Below, in pieces: positions 8,406-14,562 of a stretch of DNA of 14,562 bases. Under the pieces are notes generated by a model, which saw only the letters and a program-made list of their open reading frames with translations, made no database searches and was not told the origin of the DNA. Each line of letters begins with the position of its first letter. Position 1 is the stretch's first letter. The stretch is taken from the NCBI GenBank assembly GCA_003644825.1, contig QNDJ01000009.1:1-14562 (forward strand), read 5' to 3'. The DNA is from B21-G16 sp003644825 [NCBI: Candidatus Zhuqueibacterota bacterium]. Lineage in GTDB: Bacteria; SM23-31; B21-G16. Both the position numbers and the translations under genes were made by a program.

Positions 8406-8421
8406 TGCAAAGAATATGCCA
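8406..8421 (-). promoter_or_regulatory. Sigma-54 (RpoN)-type -24/-12 promoter of the three-gene operon
   Basis: Read on the minus strand the site is TGGCATATTCTTTGCA. It matches the conserved parts of the sigma-54 consensus TGGCAC-N5-TTGCW exactly at TGGCA and TTGCA, with the required GG-to-GC spacing. Placing GC at -13/-12 puts transcription start near 8395, giving a leader of about 20 bases with AGGA (8394-8391) almost at its 5' end. Transcription from such promoters requires an AAA+ enhancer-binding protein, which is not encoded in the window. No convincing sigma-70 or Bacteroidota-type (-33/-7) promoter was found in this gap. Confidence 0.6.
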
Positions 8422-8549
8422 GAAAACATCAATCTGAAAAAATCTTTTTTAACAATTTATACGCTAATATTATCCCTGTTTTTAGCTCCACATAGTAAAA
8501 TATTTATTCACTACATTTACTAAATCTGAAAACCATTTTATGGCAAAAA

Positions 8550-8579
8550 TTTATATCGGAACATTTTTCCTGATATAAA
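8550..8579. promoter_or_regulatory. Interrupted dyad, candidate activator-binding site
   Basis: The left arm TTTATATCGGAA (8550-8561) and right arm TTCCtGATATAAA (8567-8579) are inverted repeats of each other with a single extra T and a 5-base centre. The centre lies about 170 bases upstream of the inferred operon transcription start, within the range used by enhancer-binding proteins of sigma-54 promoters. No T-tract follows on either strand, so it is unlikely to be a terminator. The regulatory role is inference. Confidence 0.45.
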
Positions 8580-8718
8580 ACAAACTTTTTCCCAAAATAA
8601 AAAATGCTACATCTCTACTAAATACCTTCACCTTTAAAATGCACAAAAGTTCCATTTTAATTAATATGTGAAGATATTCTATAGAAACTGTAGCAAATTT
8701 CTAATTAAACTATAATCC

Positions 8719-8759
8719 TCAATAAAACAAAGAGCTGTGGAGTAGACTCCACAGCTCTT
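8719..8759 (-). terminator. Rho-independent terminator of the giant gene
   Basis: A perfect 14-base inverted repeat (AAGAGCTGTGGAGT at 8730-8743 and its complement at 8746-8759) leaves only a 2-base centre, so the hairpin would fold with a tetraloop. Read on the minus strand it is followed by TTTGTTTTATT. It begins 24 bases after the stop codon of the giant gene and separates that transcript from the downstream operon. Confidence 0.92.
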
Positions 8760-8783
8760 CTGGTTTTACTTTAACCCTATGAT

Positions 8784-9058
8784 TTACTTCAAGAATAACA
8801 TTTTCTTACTGGCTACGAATTTACCGGCTTTAATTCTATAGATGTAAACACCACTTGCAACTCTTACACCATAGTTATTTCTTCCATCCCATACTATCGA
8901 ATGATATCCTGCTTTCATTTCTTTATTCACAAGGGTTCTGACTTCCTGACCAAGGACATTGTATACTTTCAAAACAACCTTACTTGCCATAGGAAGCTGG
9001 AATCTAATCTTAGTTTCTGGATTGAACGGGTTAGGATAATTCTGAGATAAACCATATT
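8784..9058 (-). other. FlgD-like / type IX-type C-terminal sorting domain, giant protein
   Basis: The final ~90 residues contain YGLSQNYPNPFNPETKI, the LGQEVRTLVN strand, AGYHSIVWDGRN, ASGVYIYRI and the end KKMLFLK. They closely resemble the end of the 1297-residue operon protein, so both proteins probably use the same export and anchoring machinery. Confidence 0.88.
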
Positions 9059-12000
9059 CATCAGGAATCTGACTAACATTTTTAAGCTTGAAGAATCTAT
9101 TAACACTGTTAGCCAGAACTATATCAACCAGAGATATATCCGGTCTTTCATCATCCACAAGAGACCTCATCTTTACTGTAGCAATAACACCTTCACCTGC
9201 TGCTGGTTTAACACTTCCTATCAACACATCGACAAACTCAATTCCCTTCTTATTCTGAATTGTAAAGAAGACACTCCTGTTAGAATTATCACCAGAAGTC
9301 AGAAAATCACCTTCTTCAACTGCCATATATTCATTAACAATTTCCAGCTTATTTGGATCATAACAGAGGGTAAATGTATATCCTCTCATATCAGCAACAT
9401 TCTTTGCAAGTATCTTAACTTCAAATTCCTGATTCTTAAATACATGTTCTGGTATACCTTCAAATTTCAGATATGCAAGAGAATTATCTCCACCAGCATT
9501 CTTATTGTAAACCGGTGGCACGCCAGACTTTCCTATATTCAGAGATGTCCAGGAAAGATCGCCGAAGTCAATGTATCCGCTACCATCTATATCTGCGTGT
9601 GCAATTGACCCTGTAGCTTCTTCTCCATAATGAGAAGTAATATAGGTTATATCATCTTCATCAATTGTATTATCCGGATAACCTGCAGCATCTCCTGAAG
9701 AAACATCTCCTGCAAGCAATTCACCTCTATCTACAGGAATCGCTGAATTGTCATAGGTTGGATCAATACCTGTCTCAAGATCGCCTGGAACAATTGAGAT
9801 GTTCCTGTACTGACCGCTTAACCAACCATCAACCTTTACTACAAGGTCATAAGTTCCGGTTGGAACTTTGGTCAGTTCAAAGAAACCATCTCTATCTGTT
9901 TGAACCTGAACACCATTTACATCGGTCTGTATATCGTTTGCACTTACATAATCAGCTGCTGTGCTATTAATAGGAATCAAGCTTCCGTAAGGTCTTAATT
10001 CTACAGTTATTATCTTACTGAAATTCTCACGACCCTGCAGAGGAACTCTTCCTCTTATTCTACCTAATGGATTGGTATAAACCTGAACAGCAGGGCTCGG
10101 AATTGAAATATTAAGAGCAATTCCATCATTTGATAATTCGACATCCTCGGTTTCAAAGAACATCTTTGAGTATACTGTACTTGTAGAATCAGTTCCTCTG
10201 GATTTCAGCAAGAATGAAGCAACAATTTCATCGGAAGCTACATCACCACCATTTACTGCCGGGTCAACCTTTGCAAACCTCAATCGATAGTATGTATCGC
10301 CATTACTGGAAGCAGTAGCAACATCAAGAGAATCTTCAACAAGAGTAATTCCGGTGCCACCAAAGAAATACCCGCTTTCATATGTGAATGGCTGTATTCC
10401 ATCTGCAGTTTCATCCTGGTCAATTACTTCAAATTTTGTTGAATCTACCTTCAAATTAAACTGTACCTGGTCAATTGTTTCTCCTTTTGAATCAAGATAT
10501 ACATAGAACCTTATTGTATCATCTTTATTTGTTGTTACTATACCAGGCACAACCTGAACATCATAATCTGCCGACGTCGTTGCTTCTGTTCCAGTAAGTT
10601 TGAAAGTTCCCTCTGCCTGGAATCTATCTGTAGTTGAGTTATTCCAGGTTGAATAAGAACCATTATTTGTTACAAAAGCAAACACATAATAATCTCCATC
10701 ACAGGTATCCAGGTCAGTCATATTACCGGAGAACCAGTTATAACTACCCTGAGTAATTGGAACAACTACAGCGTTTGTCTGTGTTCCATCAGAACTGTTA
10801 ACTATCCAGGCATCTGTAGGATTGGCAGGTGTTGCTTCGTCAGGAAAAGTAAGTGCCTCATAGTCATAATTATCCTGCTGGGTTACAACCAATCTTACAT
10901 ACTGAGTTTCATCAAGGTCTTCACCGTCCCAAGTAAACCTGAAAGTTTCTCCCTTATTTATTATGACCTGTCTTACGGCTCTGGATTCACCTTTACTAAG
11001 CACTCCACCAAGATTAAAATGGAAATTAAAGTCGGGTGAATGAGTAAATCTAACATCACCTGGAGATTGAGCCATTATTGTGTCCTCAGAATCCCTGACA
11101 AGAGCATAGAAATCATATACTCCACCATCCTTTGGTAATAAAGTACTTGTTGCAGAAGAAATATCCCAATCATATTGTAATGTATCCGGTGACGGATTAT
11201 GTTCTAACAGAGCAAATCCACTTGTTATCTGTTTTGCAGTTGAACTTGAAAGTAATGCACTAACATTTGTTCCGTGGTTTGCAGTAGTAGTATCATACCA
11301 GAGTGAAATTTCCGCTTCATCATCAAGGTCATACACACCCGAAGTTGACCAGTTAATCGTTAAGTGTTTCTGGTCTCTTGTATCAATATCAGTTGTTCCC
11401 TGAACAGGTCTATCCAGAGTGATACTCGGTGAATGTCTTACAATTAGCCTATAACTACTCTTTTCTACATCTTTCTGACCATCATCATCAACCGTATTAA
11501 TATAAACATAGTAAGAACCTTTTATCATATAAGGATTATTAGGATTTACTGTACTTTCATCAAGAGTATCACTGATATTAAATGTATAACTGCTATCATT
11601 ACTTGTTAGAGTTTTGATTAAAATGGTAGTATCCTGAACTTCTGTTAACCAGCCATCTGCTCCTACACTACTTGTATCAAGATTTGCGTTCTTCGACAGA
11701 TAAATTTTTACATTTACAACTCCATCATCATAGTCTACTACCTTATACTCAATATCGTATGTGGTCTGTGGACTATAACCTCCTGAATTAAGGGTCTGAT
11801 TAGAACTGTTCGGTGTTATAGGCCTTACAGAAGTTTTTACCATAGGATATCTGCGCATTAAAACTCCTATAGTATCTGCACCTACTACCGAATCTCCTAA
11901 AGCATCTACAGTGGCATAAATATAATATCTTGTATCTTTCTGGAAATAAACAGCTCTTGAATCCACTGTATCCTTATAGTTTGCATAAGGAGACCCATTT

Positions 12001-14562
12001 TCACCACGCTGTATATCTGAAGCAAGTAGTGCTCCTCCAACTCCTTCACTTATATGAGTTAATCCTCTCGCTGTATGAGCCCACAGGTTGAATCCTTCAC
12101 CTGTACCAAATTCACCATTAAATTGCAAAGTATCAACAGTAATTATAATGTTTTCACCAGCGAGGTTACTTAATTCCGGTGCTGTTTCAAATATCGCTTT
12201 AACTACAGCCGCAATAATTGAGAAACTATAATCACCTGTATAAGAACCCTGAGTAACTCTGATAGTAGCACTTCCTGTGGTTGAAGGCTGAATAGTAAAA
12301 GTTATAGTTCCATCAGAATCCCATGTAGTTGGTACTGTTCCAATTGTCACACCAGAACCAACAATCTGAGATGCACTTATACTACCATATTGCCCTAAAT
12401 TAGTAGAATCTACCCTGTTATAATATCTATCAACTGCATAAGCAGTAACAGTGTATGTTGCACCACCTACTAACTCATCATTCCCACCATTTGATTTACC
12501 GCTATTTGCAGTATCTCCTGGCATATAACTTTCAGTAACAAAGGTAAAAGGCAGTATGTATGCATAACTCTGAGGAACTACATTGAATGAATTGGATGTT
12601 CCTGTTAAAGAACCACCTACCTGAGAAGCTGTGAGCGTATGAGGGGTTCCTCTTCCTAAAGAAGTTTCTCCATCACCAGCAGTTAATATAGTTAGAGAAT
12701 CATTACCTGAAGGATAATATCCTTCGCCACTGCTCAGGGTCAGGTATCCATCGGTGGCTCCATTCTGATCATCTATTACACTGTAAACATTCGTAGGAAG
12801 TGATAAAGTTACATTACTGCTCGCATCTGCACCACTGGTCACAATGTTGTTATACTGATCAACAAGCAATATTGCCACTGGAATTGATGTTCCAACAGTA
12901 TCACCAGCAGGAACAGATCTAACTCCAGTAGAACTTCCAGGATCATGAATTTCACCATTTATCAACACAAGAAATTTAGTAGCAGTTCCAGGTTGAATAT
13001 CTTGACCTGTTGTAAAAAATCCTTTACTTATTAAATAACCTCTGCTATCTCTTAAATCAATTCTGAAACCTAAACTATCTTTTATTGCAGGTGCTGTATC
13101 AGTAAAAGGAGCGTTTGCAGTTCCAGCACCACCACCAGTTGTTGCCTCTTTTGGAGCATAAATCTGGTCACCAATACTGATTACAATAGAAGAATCAACG
13201 TCCACATTGCTTCCGCTTCCATTAAGCTTAATTCTAAATCTACTGGAATCCCTGCTGTATAAAGTATCATACAGAACGTAAGAGATACCAAGAGTATCTG
13301 ATGCTCCAACAATCATAAAATTCGTTGTTGAAGTATACAGATAACTGTTTATACCATTAACGTCACCAGCAGCTGAATCCGGGTCAGAAACAGTAAACGT
13401 AAATCTATGAGTTCCTTTTGAAGAATCATCAAGATTTGGAAAATACACATCAATTATTCCATCACTCGGTAAATAACCATGGGTTGTTCCATTTTTATAC
13501 CCACTGGTGTAATCCAGAAGGGCACCTGCTGTTGGTGTTGAGCCAAATGGAGATGAAGTGTAATCAGGAGTATATTCCGGAACAGTGAACACAAAATTTG
13601 TTGTATCCTGAACCCTGGAAGATTGAGCACTTGTCTTTATCCATAAATCAATATCATCAACAGTGGATTTCTCCCCAACACTTGACCCTAAATTTCTAAA
13701 TACATTGGCAACAAATAATGTACACTGGTAAGTATGAGCACCTAAAGTATCCCCTGATTTAAGGGTAATCCTGATCAGAGTATCTCCTACTGTAAGGGTA
13801 AAATCCTGGTCCGAAGTTCCAACTGTATCACCTTTAAATAAATAATGACTCGCTATACCTGCTGAATCAGCATCATCAGTTATTCCTGAATAATGAATTT
13901 CAATCCAGTCACTTGGAACCAAAGGCTCGCCTATCTTAAACGGAATTATTAAAGTATCTACCAATCCTCCAGCCGTATCATAAGTTGCCGCAGTTGCACC
14001 CTCACCCTTTTCAAGAATTGGACCACCAGTAAAGAAGTTAGTTACAATAGATAAAGAGTCATCGTAATTACCATAGGTATCATAATCCTCCAAGTTGGAC
14101 TGATACAGATTATTATCATCATCATAAATATAAACTTTATATGCCTTCGTTGCATTATTGCCTGAATCTCCGTTATAAATTCTTCTTCTACCATAATTAC
14201 TCAAGGAATCCGGAGTTACATTATTAACAAGATAATAACTCGAACTGCCTATTCCAATTTTTAATGTGTCTACATCATCGTTCGTTACTATATTTGTATA
14301 TAATGTATCAGATGAACTTAAAGTAATTACCAGAGAATCTGAACTAACTTTCGTAACTGAATAGCTTGGACTTGTTTTATTAATAGATGAACCCGTCAAA
14401 TTTATTGAAGAAGTGTTGAAAGTTTCTGACGAACTAAAAGAGAAACCAGCATCCAATTTAATAGCTATCTTTGAACCGGGCACCAGAACACCTCTATGAT
14501 GTACCCATAAAGTATCATAAGAAGTTTCACCAGCAGAACTATCAGATCTACTGATATAAACT
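8784..14562 (-). CDS. Giant secreted multidomain protein: Ig-like modules, two cohesin-like domains, dockerin-like module, sorting domain (5' end outside window)
   Basis: 1925 codons are visible and the frame stays open to the window edge. The GTG at 14483 is internal: upstream codons read DTLWVHHRGVLVPGSKIAI without a break, so start and signal peptide lie outside. The visible N-terminal ~1300 residues are Ser/Thr/Asp/Gly-rich beta modules. They include two invasin/filamin-like segments with VDQYNNIV (about 12590-12980) and VDRYYNRV (about 12190-12600), and a FRFTWDGEDLDE module near 10930. Next come a cohesin-like domain (about 10570-10070), a carboxypeptidase-regulatory-like module (about 10060-9775; DGFFELTKVPTGTYDLVVK), a dockerin-like module (about 9718-9525), a second cohesin-like domain (about 9485-9085) and a sorting domain (9058-8784). 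It is probably a surface or secreted scaffold, matrix or adhesin protein exported by a type IX-like route. No enzymatic domain is seen. Terminated by the hairpin at 8719-8759. Confidence 0.9.
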   Translation of the reverse strand, partial: VYISRSDSSAGETSYDTLWVHHRGVLVPGSKIAIKLDAGFSFSSSETFNTSSINLTGSSINKTSPSYSVTKVSSDSLVITLSSSDTLYTNIVTNDDVDTLKIGIGSSSYYLVNNVTPDSLSNYGRRRIYNGDSGNNATKAYKVYIYDDDNNLYQSNLEDYDTYGNYDDSLSIVTNFFTGGPILEKGEGATAATYDTAGGLVDTLIIPFKIGEPLVPSDWIEIHYSGITDDADSAGIASHYLFKGDTVGTSDQDFTLTVGDTLIRITLKSGDTLGAHTYQCTLFVANVFRNLGSSVGEKSTVDDIDLWIKTSAQSSRVQDTTNFVFTVPEYTPDYTSSPFGSTPTAGALLDYTSGYKNGTTHGYLPSDGIIDVYFPNLDDSSKGTHRFTFTVSDPDSAAGDVNGINSYLYTSTTNFMIVGASDTLGISYVLYDTLYSRDSSRFRIKLNGSGSNVDVDSSIVISIGDQIYAPKEATTGGGAGTANAPFTDTAPAIKDSLGFRIDLRDSRGYLISKGFFTTGQDIQPGTATKFLVLINGEIHDPGSSTGVRSVPAGDTVGTSIPVAILLVDQYNNIVTSGADASSNVTLSLPTNVYSVIDDQNGATDGYLTLSSGEGYYPSGNDSLTILTAGDGETSLGRGTPHTLTASQVGGSLTGTSNSFNVVPQSYAYILPFTFVTESYMPGDTANSGKSNGGNDELVGGATYTVTAYAVDRYYNRVDSTNLGQYGSISASQIVGSGVTIGTVPTTWDSDGTITFTIQPSTTGSATIRVTQGSYTGDYSFSIIAAVVKAIFETAPELSNLAGENIIITVDTLQFNGEFGTGEGFNLWAHTARGLTHISEGVGGALLASDIQRGENGSPYANYKDTVDSRAVYFQKDTRYYIYATVDALGDSVVGADTIGVLMRRYPMVKTSVRPITPNSSNQTLNSGGYSPQTTYDIEYKVVDYDDGVVNVKIYLSKNANLDTSSVGADGWLTEVQDTTILIKTLTSNDSSYTFNISDTLDESTVNPNNPYMIKGSYYVYINTVDDDGQKDVEKSSYRLIVRHSPSITLDRPVQGTTDIDTRDQKHLTINWSTSGVYDLDDEAEISLWYDTTTANHGTNVSALLSSSTAKQITSGFALLEHNPSPDTLQYDWDISSATSTLLPKDGGVYDFYALVRDSEDTIMAQSPGDVRFTHSPDFNFHFNLGGVLSKGESRAVRQVIINKGETFRFTWDGEDLDETQYVRLVVTQQDNYDYEALTFPDEATPANPTDAWIVNSSDGTQTNAVVVPITQGSYNWFSGNMTDLDTCDGDYYVFAFVTNNGSYSTWNNSTTDRFQAEGTFKLTGTEATTSADYDVQVVPGIVTTNKDDTIRFYVYLDSKGETIDQVQFNLKVDSTKFEVIDQDETADGIQPFTYESGYFFGGTGITLVEDSLDVATASSNGDTYYRLRFAKVDPAVNGGDVASDEIVASFLLKSRGTDSTSTVYSKMFFETEDVELSNDGIALNISIPSPAVQVYTNPLGRIRGRVPLQGRENFSKIITVELRPYGSLIPINSTAADYVSANDIQTDVNGVQVQTDRDGFFELTKVPTGTYDLVVKVDGWLSGQYRNISIVPGDLETGIDPTYDNSAIPVDRGELLAGDVSSGDAAGYPDNTIDEDDITYITSHYGEEATGSIAHADIDGSGYIDFGDLSWTSLNIGKSGVPPVYNKNAGGDNSLAYLKFEGIPEHVFKNQEFEVKILAKNVADMRGYTFTLCYDPNKLEIVNEYMAVEEGDFLTSGDNSNRSVFFTIQNKKGIEFVDVLIGSVKPAAGEGVIATVKMRSLVDDERPDISLVDIVLANSVNRFFKLKNVSQIPDEYGLSQNYPNPFNPETKIRFQLPMASKVVLKVYNVLGQEVRTLVNKEMKAGYHSIVWDGRNNYGVRVASGVYIYRIKAGKFVASKKMLFLK
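9085..9485 (-). other. Cohesin-like domain 2 of the giant protein
   Basis: The segment opens YLKFEGIPEHVFKNQEFEVKI and continues with MRGYTFTLCYDPNKLEIVN, FFTIQNKKG, and GVIATVKMRSL near its end. The YDPNKLEIV element and the closing GVIATVKM strand are typical of cohesin-type carbohydrate-module-like sandwiches. It lacks the GIQPF element of domain 1, so it is a distinct subtype. Confidence 0.65.
9525..9718 (-). other. Dockerin-like module inside the giant protein
   Basis: Two EF-hand-like segments are visible. The first is GDVSSGDAAGYPDNTIDEDD, with an insertion between its first Asp and the DNTIDxxD part. The second, ADIDGSGYIDFGDLSWTSL, has the regular D-x-D-x-S-x-x-x-D-x-x-D spacing and is followed by NIGKSG. 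Type I dockerins bind calcium through such duplicated loops and bind cohesins. The module lies between the carboxypeptidase-regulatory-like module and the second cohesin-like domain, an internal rather than terminal position. Confidence 0.75.
10070..10570 (-). other. Cohesin-like domain 1 of the giant protein
   Basis: The segment begins DYDVQVVPGIVTTNKDDTI and continues with IDQVQFNLKVDSTKFEVID, GIQPF, FFGGTGI and a final FLLKSRG strand. The order and spacing of the FxVxxxFEVxDxD, GIQPF and FGGxxGI elements match the N-terminal domain of the 1297-residue operon protein. I call it cohesin-like from this layout; there is no structural proof. Confidence 0.65.

Larger units (their letters stand above)
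8376..8783. other. 408-base intergenic region, no gene
   Basis: The region lies between the stop of the giant gene and the start of the operon, both on the minus strand. I see no coding sequence in it. In minus-strand order it holds an intrinsic terminator (8759-8719), a 10-base palindrome TTCTATAGAA (8677-8686), an interrupted dyad (8579-8550), a short dyad CCAT-TTT-ATGG (8543-8533) and a sigma-54-type promoter (8421-8406). The rest is plain A/T-rich sequence. Confidence 0.75.

Noticed and set aside
8437-8450. AAAAAA-TC-TTTTTT inverted repeat as a terminator or operator
   Set aside because: It is pure A/T with a 2-base centre, expected by chance in such A/T-rich sequence, and too weak to form a stable hairpin.
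8677-8686. Palindrome TTCTATAGAA as an operator
   Set aside because: A ten-base, mostly A/T palindrome is likely by chance here. It is noted in the gap description but not claimed as a site.
9665-9970. 101-codon plus-strand open frame
   Set aside because: It lies wholly inside the giant gene opposite well-defined carboxypeptidase-regulatory and dockerin-like coding sequence. Its His/Leu/Gln-rich composition is typical of an antisense shadow.
14481-14483. GTG as the start of the giant minus-strand gene
   Set aside because: The frame continues open to the window edge with sequence of the same character, there is no signal peptide after the GTG, and no ribosome-binding site is evident.
1-14562. 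tRNA, rRNA, CRISPR array, insertion sequence or riboswitch
   Set aside because: No cloverleaf-like segments, regularly spaced identical DNA repeats, transposase coding or terminal inverted repeats were seen. The repeats present are diverged protein-level duplications.

Overview
The window is AT-rich bacterial DNA encoding five large or medium exported, cell-envelope proteins and no recognisable housekeeping or RNA genes. Two of them end in the same kind of C-terminal domain, with an NPFNPETKI motif, a GQxVRTLVN strand and a WDGxN...GVYIY strand, closing in a lysine-rich tail. This is the FlgD-like / type IX-type (Por) sorting domain common in the Fibrobacterota-Chlorobi-Bacteroidota (FCB) superphylum and its candidate relatives (for example Calditrichota, Ignavibacteria, Marinimicrobia, Cloacimonadota, KSB1). 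The organism is therefore probably a Gram-negative, didermic FCB-group bacterium; the exact phylum cannot be fixed from this sequence.

Layout. A plus-strand gene cut by the left edge (2-1612) encodes a VWA domain followed by four ~83-residue tandem repeats. Everything else is on the minus strand. Reading in the direction of transcription: a giant gene cut by the right edge (14562-8784; Ig-like modules, two cohesin-like domains, a carboxypeptidase-regulatory-like module, a dockerin-like module and a sorting domain), then a strong intrinsic terminator, then a 408-base gap with a well-formed sigma-54-type promoter and an upstream dyad, then a tightly overlapping three-gene operon (8375-1617). 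The operon encodes (i) a 1297-residue secreted protein with a cohesin-like N-domain, seven cadherin/Ig-like repeats and a sorting domain, (ii) a 205-residue TPR protein, probably a lipoprotein, and (iii) a 753-residue protein that appears to join an outer-membrane beta-barrel, a VWA domain with an intact MIDAS motif and a CsgG-like domain.

How they may work together (inference). The operon couples a long exported surface protein to a lipoprotein and an outer-membrane protein, which looks like a surface structure or adhesin with its dedicated envelope partners, possibly switched on through sigma-54. The neighbouring giant protein carries both cohesin-like and dockerin-like modules, and its first cohesin-like domain resembles the one in the operon protein, so the two may belong to one surface assembly. 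No function beyond this is demonstrated by the sequence.
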